Shown: positions 43,689 to 54,947, counted from the stretch's first letter. The stretch is DNA of 64,000 nucleotides from Taudactylus pleione (GCA_031769625.1 JAUIMM010000001.1:2666001-2730000), one strand, 5' to 3'. Made by a program: numbers and translations. The notes: generated by a model not told the origin, from the letters alone.

Positions 43689-45571
43689 TGTGGAAGGCTG
43701 TGCTGGGATCACGTGTTTGATCCCAGCATCAGCCGAGGTGCAGGGACAGGCAGAGGGGATGTGTCCTCTGCGGGACACATCCGTTGCCGGCACTGGGACA
43801 GTAATGTCCCTAGCGTCGGTGCAGATACCGCGGGCACCTGGTGAAGGGACCGCCTGGTCCCTTTCACCAGTGCCGGCTGTACTTTGGTGCCGGGAGAAGC
43901 TCGGCAGCCAAGAAGCGGCGGGTAGCCGGCGCTGGGAGAGAGTACCTGCTCCCAGCGCCGGTCAGGCGTTGGGCGCGGCAGTCAGTGCGGCGGGCGTTTG
44001 GCTCTGGCCGCGAGCCAAACCTGGATCGCGGCCCAGCAGCCAATCAGAGGCGGATGCGATGAGCCAATCGCGGCTCGCCACGTCATAGTCCCGCCCACTT
44101 GCGCCGTCTTGTATTAGATGGCGCCGAGCGGGAAAGTTCAGTTCGGCGGCGGAGAGGGAGGAGAGAAGACCTCCCGAAGAGTGGAAGATCGGCGCGGCAA
44201 CAGGGGCGGCGGCCGCAGAAGAGGCCAGAAGACGCCGCTGTCAAGAGAGAAGACAAGCGGCGCCGGCTGGAAGAAGAGAAGAGGAGGCGGCGCCGCTGGC
44301 CAGGACGGGCCAGCGGCCGAAGAATGCGGCTGAGGACCGGAGAGCTGCGGGGGAGGGAAGTAAAAGAGCATCACGAAGCTCCCCCCCCGCAGCCTCTTCC
44401 AACGTAGCAGGTAGGCCCTCCATGAGGCCCACCATATACCCCCTCCCTAGACCGCCAGGATTGTCGGGCGTTAGGCCCGTGGAGCGTTGTTGGGCACTAG
44501 GCCCGTGGGTAATTAGGTGGGCACAAGGCCCGGGGCACTATAGCGGGCATTAGGCCCCATGAAAGGATTGCCCCATTAGTAGGTCTAAGAGGCCTGGGTA
44601 CTAGGCACAGGTCACCATATAATAAAATAGGCTGGCAACTGCCCGAACCACCCACCATATAAAGTGGTTTGGGCATTAGGCCCAGACCACTACCAGAGCC
44701 CACCGTTTGGCAGGCACCTAGGCCTGAGCCGCAGGTAAGACCCTGGGCGTTAGGCCCAGGGCCCTGAGCCCATTAGGTGTGCCCCTCATATAGAAAGGTA
44801 GCCCCCGCATAGATGATTAGAGGTGTGAGCAGTGGTGGAGAGCTGTACGGCTTCCACCCATGAGGTAGTGGTTTCCCCAGTCACAGAGAAGAGGAGCTGG
44901 CCAGCTCTGGATAGGTAGCAGACATTTAAAGGGACAGCACTGTGTTTTGCTCTTGTATATTTAGTCTGTGTTTGGTGTTCCATGCAGGGCAAAAGTTTAG
45001 TTGTTGTTATATCTGTCGCACTACACACACTGTAGGTTGAGGGTGATGCCGTTTTAGTATGTGTAGTTGCTTGACATAGGTTTAGGCCCTGCACGGCTGT
45101 GTGGTGTATCTCCTTACAGGGACCTGTAGGCGAGTGAGCGGACGAAGAGCAAGAGTGGACACGGTGAGAAATATCTGTGTGTACTGTCTCTCCCTGTTTG
45201 TTTGTCACTATCTATCTCTCCTTCCTTCTGGGCGGACGGTGAACCTTGCAACCCGGTGCAAGGACGGATCTTCACCTGGTGCGTGAGTACCGATAGGTGA
45301 AAATTCGGGATCTGAGGCCAAAAGTGCCAATGATGATCTTCACTTAAAACCTGAATTTATCCCCCGGTTCGGTAGGGCGCGTCGGTCGACGTGAGGAAGG
45401 ACGGTACTCACCTCGTCTCCTTCCCCCTAGGTCATCGTGTCCATGTTCTATTCGGAGGTTCCAGGACCGTCTGCTCAACACACGGCCTGAAGGTGAGAGG
45501 GTGCGACGCAAGGTGAGTAACAGACGTACACCTGCACGGCAGCAGGCTTTGCACCGCACCCGCCTCTCACA
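43689..45571 (+). repeat. 3' LTR, 1,883 bp
   Basis: The partner of the 5' LTR, with scattered substitutions. It lacks the 35-bp block of the 5' LTR but has an extra segment of about 97 bp (45048-45144, including ctccttacaggg) and about 18 bp near 45530 (cctgcacggcagcagg). Since LTRs are identical at insertion, these differences mark later change or recombination between copies. CCAAT boxes at 44040 and 44064; AATAAA at 44631. Confidence 0.9.
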
Positions 45572-45774
45572 CCCTCCCGGCCATATCCCACAGGTGTGTG
45601 TGTCATAGCAACCATCATTGCTAATGACATAAACCTACACCCAGATATCACAACGAAATATGTTAACATATGCTTTCCATAATGTAATTTGTCACTCTGT
45701 ATTCCATAATCTGTAAACATAATTATATACATTTGTATTGCTCAACTTTAAAAAGATGTTACAAAATCGCATTG

Positions 45775-48069
45775 CATATGCCGGGTTATCCACTACTAAT
45801 GATCTCACAGCCTGTATACCTAATGCATGTGGAATGCAAGTATACAGGCTGGTGACATCAGCACTACACATCAACATATTTGGTGGTGGTTCTTTAAATT
45901 TTTCTAATTCCAACAGTAAAGATGTAGTGTCCTTAAGATAAGATGGTAGCTGTTGGATACAAGGATTCAATATGCTGTCCAAGAACACAGCTATAGGTTG
46001 AAATAGAGAATTCAATGCAGACACAATTGGTCGACCTGGAGGCTTTATGAGTGACTTATGCACTTTTGGCACCGTATAGAAAAGAGGAACTTTAGGGAAC
46101 TGTGGCCCTCATTCAGAGCCGTACGCTCTGAGCAGAGCGCACGCTCTGAATGAGGGCCGCCCTCCATAATTATGTAGCGTCCTCCTGGATGCTCGTATAG
46201 CTGTGGGTCACCACCCACAGCCTATACGAGCGAGCAGTTTGATGGCCGCGATGGTCTTGACCATCGCGACCATCGCCTCTGCGAGCCGGAGCCTGCGGTT
46301 GAGTTTTTCAACTGCAAGGCCCGGAGTGATTTTGGCTCTATCAGAGCCAAAATCACTCCCACTGACATCACTAGTGATGTCAGTGGGCCGGCTTCTGACA
46401 GTAGGCGTTCCCTTGGGAATGCCCCCGTCAGGGAGGCACGCCCCCGGCACGCCTACCAAAGGGGGCGTGCTGTCAATCAACATCGACAGCACGCCCCCTA
46501 TGATGAGAAACACCGAGCGAAGGAAAGTCCTTCGCTCGTCGCGTCTGGCGCATGCGCACGACGGAGCTCCCGCCGTCGTGCGCATGCGCAGTGCACATCA
46601 TCGACCCACTTGCGAGCGGACAGCCGCTTGCAAGTGGGTCTGAATCAGGCCCTGTACTCTTAATGCATTATACATATCTAAAGTAATTTGTCCCGCATCT
46701 CTAGCTGATAATAATACGTTGTCCAGTTCTTGTTTAAATTTCATCGTCGGATCCTTATCCAACAACTCATATGTGCTATCGTCACTTAGTAGTCTTAAAC
46801 ATTCCTGTCGATAGTCAGATAAGTCCATGATGACCCCAGCTCCACCTTTGTCGGCATTACGAATTATAATGTCTGTTCTATCAGATAAAGATTTTAATGC
46901 TTCCCAATCAGTTTTACTTAAATTTTGACTGAGTTGTCAATAATCGGGTAAAAGATTTAATCGATGGATTGTTCGATATAGGCTCAAATTTGGATCTGGG
47001 TAAAATTTTCTTAAGTTGTAAGGGGCCAGTCTCGTTTCCCCTTCTTTGCTCCATCAACGATTTGCCAAAATATTCACAGTGTTCTGTTAAATTTATAACA
47101 ATCCAATTTCCATTGGAAATCATCCCTATAGGTGTTAGGCACAAAACTTAGCCCTTTAGACAACACTTGATGTTCTGCGGTAGTGAGGGGTTTTGTCGAT
47201 AAATTGAACACCAATTCCTCTCCTACTGTGGACGTTTTTTCTTTTGATTGTCTTTCGTTCTTCCCCGACCTCCGCGTCCTTTTACCGGTATGTTGTAAAC
47301 CATTGATCTTGTTTGTAATCCTAAAGGGTGAGGTGCAACCATTGATGACTGGGGTTCTGTGTCACTCATCGATGTACTCGATCCTGTGTAATCTTGAAAT
47401 CCTGGACGGGGTTTGCGGCGTGCAAAAAACTGCGCATTCTCTTGTCTGGGATTAGAACTATTCAACCACGGATATACTCTTCTTTGTGCATAATCCTGTT
47501 GCACTTTGTGTAGCTTATTTTTTTTTAAATACAATTAATTCTCGCTTGTATTGTTCCATTTGTTCTTTCAATTTGACCAACCAGCCGTTATCAACATCAG
47601 CCTGTAATGTGGTATTATACTCTTGTTCAAACTGGATTATTTGATCTTTAATTAAATTCAGTTCATGTGTTGATTCATCTATAACCAGTAGGAGTAGGTC
47701 CATGGAACATTTATTTAGTATACCAATCCATTTGCGGCAAAAGGTTACATTATAACGTCCGATAGTAGGGACATTTTTAACCCTAAACCCTCTGGGTATC
47801 TGGTTATTCCTATAGTAGTCGGAAAGACTAATGCCATGGTAAGTATAATCACATTCCTTCTGTTTAAGTCTTAATAGACGCTTGAACAAGTCCTCTGGCC
47901 TTAATGTTACTGGGTCATCATCTAATCTCTGTTTAATCAAAATGCTTTCAGCTTCAACATCAGAAAAACTAAATCTCTCATTGATGTTGAACTGAGCACA
48001 TTCAAAAGCTGCCTCTATATCAACATTCGCAGCTGTCATGATTGGAAACAATATGGAATTATTTCTCAA
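45775..48069 (-). pseudogene. Penelope-like reverse transcriptase, truncated after motif A
   Basis: Read on the minus strand, the N-terminal domain begins at 48069 (MRNNSILFP; later IPRGFRVKN and FCRKWIGIL). A frame shift at an A8 run (about 47525) leads into a basic linker (DNQKKKRP). The segment YRQECLRLLSD ... TLDMYNALRV stops at MITE B4 and resumes as VPKVHKSLIKPPGRPIVS and LPSYLKD. The motif-A box SADVTSLYTCIPH is present with its Asp. Shortly after, the sequence jumps to the element's 3' UTR, so the rest of the RT palm and the GIY-YIG endonuclease are lost. Additional frame breaks occur around 46840-47200. The copy is inactive. Confidence 0.85.
46104..46652. mobile_element. Family B multi-hairpin MITE (B4), 549 bp
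   Basis: The ends ggccctcattcagagccgta and gtgggtctgaatcaggccc are flanked by TGT (46101-46103, 46653-46655). It interrupts the PLE-1 frame between NALRV and FYTVPKVHKS. It carries the same hairpin chain as B1, B3 and B5, including cactgacatcactagtgatg and gatcgac/acagcacgcccc stems. Confidence 0.88.
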
Positions 48070-48376
48070 GCGATATTGATATCTGTTAGTGTATTAGTGC
48101 TTAACACCAACATATAATATACACACCTTTAAAAACAGTAATGTACACACATATAGTCCTGTATGGGGTACATCTACTCACTATTTAAGGTGCCTTGACT
48201 TGAAGTTCATGTGCTTTCACTCTCCCGATGTGCTGCACCAGAACCCCAGTATAGTTGCAATCCTCAGTCCAGCACTCTGTGAGTATTGAAACTTAAATCA
48301 ATATGTTCCATAGCGCTGCAGTGCCCTCCTTGAATCCAAAAAATGGAAACCATATATCTCAAAGCAATAGGCGGCA

Positions 48377-48667
48377 CTCGGCAAGACGCAGAGACAATTT
48401 AAAGAAAGGATGGCACTCCATCGTAGTGCCATCAAACAATCACATGAGAGAGGACAGAGTGACCAACCATTAGCGAGGCACTGTTTATTACAGCAACACA
48501 GTGTGGCTAGTATTAGGGCAATAATCATTGACCTGGTACCCTTCAGTTTGAGAGGTGGTGATAGGGAGAAAATCTTACTGCAGAGGGAATGTAGATGGAT
48601 CTTCCGTCTAAATACATTGGCACCTAAGGGATTAAATGAAACATTGGGGCTCCAATGTTATCTGTGA
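48377..48667 (+). pseudogene. C-terminal GIY-YIG endonuclease fragment of PLE-2
   Basis: The frame begins at the truncation with LGKTQRQFKERMALHRSAIK, the region after the YIG motif, where K/R and H residues of the fold lie. It continues PLARHCLLQQHS and RGGDREKILLQRECRWIFRL, ending NETLGLQCYL and a TGA at 48665. This is the standard Penelope C-terminus, whose nuclease nicks the target DNA. The GIY strand and all RT domains are missing, so no active product is expected. Confidence 0.85.
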
Positions 48668-48842
48668 ATAGGTGCCTTTAAACTAGGGGTGAGCGGGTTC
48701 GGATTTCTGAAATCCGAACCCCCCCGAGCCCCCCCGATCCGAGTCCGATCCGAGTCAGGCTCGACTTTTCCCGCCTGACTCGGATCTGACATCGAGGCAA
48801 AACGTCATCATCCCGCCTTCCGAGTCTCGCGGGTTTTGGATC

Positions 48843-48851
48843 CTATATAAG
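48843..48851 (+). promoter_or_regulatory. Putative hAT-2 promoter TATA box
   Basis: ctatataag in the same GC-rich block as in hAT-1 (ggtacccgcgtcggcgcca follows). Orientation is toward the transposase. Confidence 0.5.
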
Positions 48852-49174
48852 GTACCCGCGTCGGCGCCATTTTCTCACTCGGCTGTGGACAGTGAAGAGG
48901 GAGGGTGGGAGTTAGTGCTGTGTAGTGTAGTGTAGTGTAGTGCTGCTGTTGTCCACTACTTCAAAGTCCATAGGGGCTGGCTGTGTTGTGCTGTGCTGCT
49001 GTTGTTAATAGGGGCTGTGTCCACTACTTCAAAGTCCATAGGGGCTGGCTGGACTGTGTTGTGCAGTCAGTTCCAAAGTCCTGTGCAGTGTCCCAGTCCT
49101 AAAGGGGTGCTGTAGTGTTGTCCAGGGGGTGCTCTGTCCATCAGGGGTGCTCCCCCCAAGTGCTAAAAAAATAA

Positions 49175-50150
49175 TATATTTTCTGTGTTTGTGAATTGTG
49201 TGCGCAGTAGCCGCACGTGCATCAACAAAGTAGTGCCAAGCGTGCGCCTGTGTCATAAGTAAAGGGCCGGCTGGCTTGACCGTTAAGGGTGCTGTAACCC
49301 CCGAAAGTACACTCCAGTCCAAACCAAAAAAAAAATTATTTTCTGTGTTTGTGAATTGTGTGCGCAGTAGCCGCACGTGCATCAACAAAGTAGTGCCAAG
49401 AGTGCCCCTGTGTCATAAGTAAAGGGCCGGCTGGCTTGACCGTTAAAGGGTGCTGTAACCCCCGAAAGTACACTCCAGTCCAAACCAAAAAAAAATTATT
49501 TTCTGTGTTTGTGAATTGTGTGCGCAGTAGCCGCACGTGCATCAACAAAGTAGTGCCAAGCGTGCGCCTGTGTCATAAGTAAAGGGCCGGCTGGCTTGAC
49601 CGTTAAGGGTGCTGTAACCCCCGAAAGTACACTCCAGTCCAAACCTAAAAAAAAATTATTTTCTGTGTTTGTGAATTGTGTGCGCAGTAGCCGCACGTGC
49701 ATCAACAAAGTAGTGCCAAGCGTGCGCCTGTGTCATAAGTAAAGGGCCGGCTGGCTTGACCGTTAAAGGGTGCTGTAACCCCCGAAAGTACACTCCAGTC
49801 CAAACCAAAAAAAAATTATTTTCTGTGTTTGTGAATTGTGTGCGCAGTAGCCGCACGTGCATCAACAAAGTAGTGCCAAGCGTGCGCCTGTGTCATAAGT
49901 AAAGGGCCGGCTGGCTTGACCGTTAAAGGGTGCTGTAACCCCCAAAGTACACTCCAGTCCAAACCAAAAAAAAATTATTTTCTGTGTTTGTGAATTGTGT
50001 GCGCAGTAGCCGCACGTGCATCAACAAAGTAGTGCCAAGAGTGCGCCTGTGTCATAAGTAAAGGGCCGGCTGGCTTGACCGTTAAAGGGTGCTGTAACCC
50101 ACAAAGTACACTCCAGTCCGAACCAAAAAAAAATTTATTTTCTGTGTTTA
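49175..50150 (+). repeat. 160-bp tandem array in hAT-2, six units
   Basis: The same unit as in hAT-1 with the gcacgtgc palindrome and A-run. The last partial unit joins a short agccgcacgtatatatcaaa segment just before the transposase ATG, exactly as in hAT-1. Confidence 0.95.
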
Positions 50151-50183
50151 GCCGCACGTATATATCAAATCGATATAACATAA

Positions 50184-53100
50184 ATGGAGGACCAAACTTT
50201 CTCCGATAAAAATAAAATAGAGAAAGATCAAGAACCACTTCCTCCTAGTGCTGAAGCTGCTGCCACTAGTCATGACATAGACGATAACATGCCATCAACG
50301 TCGTCTGCCAAGGCCGATGCCCAATGTCATAGTAGAGGGCACATACAATCCCAAATGGCAAAGTTCAGGAAAATGACCTTGAAAAAGACATTTAAATCAG
50401 CTGAAGAGAAACGTAAACTTGCCAATATGCCATTTACGACACGGAGTGGCAAGGAACGGCTAAGGTCGATCCCTAGTATGTTCATGACTAGTGGTTCAGC
50501 TTCACATGACGATGGAAGCACTCCTCCCACTAAAAAAATCAAAAGAGTTAAGCTGGCAAAAGCACAGCGAAGAACTGTGCTTTCTAAGAAGATATCACAA
50601 ATCCCCAAAGAGAGTCCAAGTGTGGTGGTGGTTGCGATGCCTGACCTTCCCAGCACTGGACGGGAAGAGGTGGCTCTTTCCACCATTTGCACGCCCCCTG
50701 CAAGTGCTGAAAGGAGCACCCACAGTCCACTTGCTGATATGCAAATTGAAGATGTCACTGTTGAAGTACAACAGGATGAGGATACTGGTGTAGCTGGCGC
50801 TGAGGAGGAAGTTGGCGAGGAGGATTCTGATGGTGATGTGGTTTGTTTAAATCAGGCTCCGGGGGAGACAGTTGTTGTCCGTGGGATGAAAAAGCCCATC
50901 ACGGTCATGCCTGGGCAGAAGACCAAACATTCCACCTCTTTGGTCTGGCAATATTTCTATCCAAATCCGGACAACAACTGTCTTGCCATATGTACCATAT
51001 GTAAAGGTGAAATAAGTAGGGGTAGGGACGTCAACCACCTAGGAACATCCTCCCTTATACGGCACCTGCAGCGCGTTCATAAAAAGTTACTGTCAAGTTC
51101 AGAAACTTTGGCTCAGACCGTAAGCAGTCCAGGGACACCTAAATCCCGTTGTCCTGTTGTATCCAAGCGCCTGCAAACCACACCGTCAACTCCCTCCTCG
51201 TCAATTTCCTCCTTAGTCAGGATCGGAAGTAGTCCTGCAGGCCATATCACTGGCATGACTGACTCTCCTATCCGGGATTCCTCCGAGGATCCTGCATTGC
51301 TACGCCTACTGCTGCCGCTGCTGCTGTTGCTGCTGCTGCTGGGAGTCGTTCATCATCCCAGAGAGGAAGTAGGAACACCACTACTTTTACTAAACAATTG
51401 ACCCTCCAACAGTCCTTAGCGAGGAGGATGAAGTACGACAGCAGTCATCCTGAAGCAAAACGTATAACTGAGGCCTTGACTGCTATGTTGGTGTTAGACG
51501 TGCGTCCGGTATCCGCCATTAGTGCAGTGGGATTTAGACAATTGATGGAGGTAGTGTGTCCCCGGTTCCAAATCCCGTCTAGATTCCACTTCACTAGGCA
51601 GGCGATACCGAGACTGTACAGAAACGTCAGAAAAAGTGTCCTCAGTGTCCTGAAAAATGCCGTTGTACACAATGTCCACTTAACCACGGACATGTGGACA
51701 AGTGGAACAGGGCAGACTAAGGACTATATGACTGTGACAGCCCACTGGGTAGATGTATCACCTTACGCAGCAACAGCAGCAGCGTCACCAGTAGCAGCAT
51801 CTCAGAAACGCCAGCTCGTTACAAGGCAGGCTACGCTGTGTATCACCGGTTTCAGTAAGAGGCACACCGCCGACAACCTCTTAGAGAAACTGAGGGAAAT
51901 CATCGCCCAGTGGCTTACCCCACTTAGACTCTCCTGGGGATTTGTGATATCTGACAACGCCACCAATATTGTGCGGGCATTACATCTGGGCAAATTCCAG
52001 CACGTCCCATGTTTTGCTCACACAATAAACTTGGTGGTGCAGAATTTTCTGAAAAGCGACAGGGGCGTGCAGGAGACGCTTTGGGTGGCCCGAAAAATTT
52101 CTGGCCACTTTCGCCATTCAGCGACTGCGTGCCGAAGACTGGAGCGCCAGCAAACACTCTTGAACCTGCCCCGCCATCACCTGAAGCAAGAGGTTGTGAC
52201 GCGGTGGAACTCAACCCTCTATATGCTTCAGAGGATGGAGGAGCAGCAAAAGGCCATACAAGCCTATACATCCACCTATGACATAGGCAAAGGAGGGGGT
52301 ATGCACCTGACTCAAGCGCAGTGGAGAATGATTTCCGTGTTGTGCAAGGTTCTTCAGCCCTTCGAACTTGCCACACGTGAAGTCAGTTCAGACACTGCCA
52401 GCTTGAGTCAGGTCATTCCCCTCATCAGGCTTTTGCAGAAGCAGCTGGAGAAAGTGAAGGAGGAGCTAAGACAGAGCGATTCCGCTCGGCATGTGGGACT
52501 TGTGGATGAAGCCCTTCATTCGCTTTGCCAGGATTCCAGGGTGGTCAATCTGTTGAAATCAGACCACTACATTTTGGCCACCGTGCTCGATCCTAGGTTT
52601 AAAGCCTATGTGGTGTCTCTCTTTCCGGCCGACACAAGCCTGCAGAGGTGCAAAGACCTGCTGGTGAACACACTGTCAGCTGAAGCGGAACGTGACACGT
52701 CAACGGCTCCTTCTTCATTTTCTCCCGCAACTGGGGCTGCCAGGAAAAAACTTAGGTATCCTAAGCAACCCGCTGGCGGTGATGCAGGGCAGGCAGGACC
52801 AAGTTTGGACATCTGGTCCGGACTGAAGGACCTGGCAACAATTTCTGACATGTCTACTGTCACTGCATATGATACTGTCACCATTGACAGAATGGTGGAG
52901 GATTACATCGGTGACAGCATCCAAGTAGGCATGTCAGACAGTCCATACCTGTACTGGCAGGAAAAAAGAGGCAATTTGGAGGCCCCTGTACAAACTGGCT
53001 CTATTTTACTTGAGTTGCCCCCCCTCCAGTGTGTACTCGAAAGAGTGTTTAGTGCAGCCGGGAACCTTGTCAGCGAAAGGCGTAGGAGGTTGCTTCCACA

Positions 53101-53299
53101 GAATGTGGAGAAGATGATGTTCATCAAAATGAATTATCAGCTCTTCCAGGGGAGACCAGCCTCCAGAAGGTACAGAGGGACCTGTGGTGGTGGATTCAAG
53201 TGGGACGAGTTAATACTTTGTGAGGATGAGGATGTACACACTGAAGAGGGTGAGGAATCGGTGGATGAGGAGGATGAGGATGACATCTTGCCTCCGTAG
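50184..53299 (+). pseudogene. hAT (ZBED-like) transposase, frameshifted
   Basis: Nearly identical to the hAT-1 gene but with other lesions. A single-base loss near 51284 splits it into frames 50184-51401 and 51398-53299. The BED finger (C270, C273, H294, H299 equivalents) is intact in the first part. The second part is continuous through LTTDMWTSG, the 85 bp missing from hAT-1 (SPYAATAAASPVAASQ), SDNATN and VTRWNST. Between 52968 and 53035 four compensating one-base indels replace the SSVYSE part of the dimerisation domain, and two more alter the segment before DELIL. Most lie in homopolymer runs, so assembly error cannot be excluded. The stop is at 53297-53299. Confidence 0.9.
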
Positions 53300-54389
53300 A
53301 GCCAGTTTGTGCAGGGACACATTAATTGCCAGCTTGTTTTGTGGGGGCCCAAACGAACCAATCATTTCAGCCACAGTTGTGTGGCAGACCCTGGCGCTGA
53401 AATGATTGATTTGTTAAAGTGTGCATGTCCTGTTTATACAACATAAGGGTGGGTGGGGAGGGCCCAAGGACAATTCCATCTTGCACCTCTTTTTTTCTTT
53501 GCATTATGTACAGTTTGGGGCCTAGTTTTTCTAACTGCCATCCTGCCTGCCACTGCAGTGTCACTCCTAGATGGGTCACGTGTTTGTGCCGCCCACTCGT
53601 GTCGCTTAGCATAGTCATCCAGCTACCTCGGTGCAACCTTTTGGACATAAAAACACTATTGTGAGGTGTGAGGTGTTCAGAATAGACTGGAAATGAGTGG
53701 AAATTAAGGTTATTGAGGTTAATAATAGCATAGGAGCAGAAAAACCTACAAATTCTGTGATTTTAGCTGTTTTTATGCTTTTTTTCAAAAAAATACAGAT
53801 CCAAAACACAAAACCCAGAACCCCAAAACACGGAAGGGTGGTTTTTGGCAAAACCAATCCAGATCCAAAACACGAAGAAAGATCCAGATCCAAAACCAAA
53901 ACACAAAACACGAAAAGTGGCCGGTGCACACCCCTACTTTAAACCCATTTTCATTATTTGCACTATATACTCTTATTTGCAGCAATTACTGTTTACAGGA
54001 AGTTCTTGAAATATATTCACTGTTGTATATACATAGCATTATGCGATGCGATTTTGTAACATCTTTTTAAAGTTGAGCAATACAAATGTATATAATTATG
54101 TTTACAGATTATGGAATACACAGTGACAAATTACATTATGGAAAGGCATATGTTAACATATTTCGTTGTGATATCTGGGTGTAGGTTTATGTCATTAGCA
54201 ATGATGGTTGCTATGACACACACACCTGTGGGATATGGCCGGGAGGGGTTCAGTGGGATGTGTGATACACGCCCCACGATCTCTCTAGGGCTGATTATAC
54301 ACAGGTGTATGCATTAGGCAGTTTTTACACAGACTGGGATGGGAGTGTCTATATATGTTTGTATGTGTTGTATGTTCATTATACATTTG

Positions 54390-54420
54390 TCCCTGAGGAC
54401 GGGGGTTGTCCCCGAAACAT
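54390..54420 (+). ncRNA. Hammerhead-like motif in PLE-2 3' UTR (tentative)
   Basis: ccctgaggacgggggttgtc followed by cccgaaacat has the CUGAnGA and GAAAC strands of a hammerhead core around a cgggg/ccccg stem. It corresponds to 40316-40346 in PLE-1, with the stem changed. The flanking stems I and III were not convincingly found. Confidence 0.3.
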
Positions 54421-54435
54421 GTTGGAATAAAGGAA

Positions 54436-54440
<5 letters not shown>

Positions 54441-54478
<38 letters not shown>
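54441..54478. repeat. (AT)n microsatellite at the PLE-2 3' end
   Basis: A perfect AT run of 38 bp directly after aaaggaagtttt. Confidence 0.95.
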
Positions 54479-54480
<2 letters not shown>

Positions 54481-54850
54481 AAACAGTTAAATTGGGTCAG
54501 AGCGCCTAACAGTACCACACAAATAAATGCATAAATACATAAAGTGCAGGTGCTATCTGTGCAAATAAGATGACTTATTGCAAAGAAGAATTGTTCACTG
54601 TTGAAATAAAACTAAGTATTTAGAGTTATAACAATGCAATTTATTTATACTAAAAATAAAAATGGGACACTAAAACACAGAGACAACAATATAAAAGGCA
54701 GTAGATATAAAAACAATTGATAAATTAGATAAATGCTAAAAACAAATAGATATCTTCCTCTTATTTTTAGTAGAAAAGGATTAGGTATGTCAATGAGGTA
54801 AGGCTACCAACGCATTTCGTCCCTGGTGGACTTCTTCAAGGGGATATATA
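54479..54850 (-). mobile_element. PLE-3: tail of another Penelope-like element (tentative)
   Basis: On the minus strand the phrase ccttgaagaagtccaccagg followed by gacgaaatgcgttgg (about 54842-54808) is the kind of sequence found at Penelope-element 3' ends and again resembles a hammerhead core. No coding part is present. Confidence 0.45.
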
Positions 54851-54947
54851 TAATTTTACACTGTTACACATAGGTCTTTGGCCAAGTCAAGAATGCTAGG
54901 ATGAGGGGTTAAACGTCATTACAGAGATAACTAATTGGCTTCAGATA

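Larger units (their letters stand above)
40491..45571 (+). mobile_element. LTR retroelement with long LTRs and a Gag-like-only interior
   Basis: A complete structure: 5' LTR 40491-42292, tRNA-Ser primer-binding site, one long ORF, polypurine tract, 3' LTR 43689-45571. Both LTRs start TG and end CA. The flanks both read ccct (40487-40490, 45572-45575), a 4-bp target duplication. The internal region is just 1,396 bp with no protease, reverse transcriptase, RNase H or integrase, so the element is non-autonomous. It sits in the 3' UTR of PLE-1. Placement in Ty3/Gypsy or endogenous-retrovirus groups cannot be decided without pol; the 4-bp duplication leans toward an ERV-type integrase. Confidence 0.88.
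40251..48380 (-). mobile_element. PLE-1: Penelope-like element, host to an LTR element and a MITE
   Basis: It reads on the minus strand. The 24-bp direct repeat starting tctcaaagcaataggcggca marks both ends (40251-40274, 48357-48380), consistent with the pseudo-LTRs of Penelope elements. The 3' UTR (40275-40490 and 45572-45790) matches that of PLE-2 at 54054-54440. Two later insertions lie inside: the LTR retroelement 40491-45571 and MITE B4 46104-46652. Without them the element is only about 2.5 kb, because the RT palm and GIY-YIG region is deleted. Confidence 0.82.
48684..53936 (+). mobile_element. hAT-2: 5.25-kb hAT transposon with broken transposase
   Basis: Same ends and layout as hAT-1, flanked by a perfect 8-bp duplication ctttaaac (48676-48683, 53937-53944). 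It is shorter than hAT-1 almost entirely because its 160-bp array has six units rather than about 27. It is inserted in the 3' UTR of PLE-2. Confidence 0.95.
48377..54480 (+). mobile_element. PLE-2: 5'-truncated Penelope-like element split by hAT-2
   Basis: On the plus strand, it has the C-terminal endonuclease fragment (48377-48667), a start of 3' UTR, the hAT-2 insertion (48684-53936, duplication ctttaaac), the remaining 3' UTR (53945-54440) and an (AT)n end. Its 3' UTR matches that of PLE-1. It stands head-to-head with PLE-1, sharing the junction repeat at 48357-48380. Confidence 0.82.

Noticed and set aside
42352..43793. Minus-strand frames of 182-222 codons across the Gag-like gene
   Set aside because: Shadows of the sense ORF, with no domain. 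The sense strand has the zinc knuckles, the primer site and the polypurine tract.
48298..48528. Minus-strand 76-codon frame across the PLE junction
   Set aside because: It crosses the head-to-head junction of two elements and is antisense to the clear GIY-YIG fragment.
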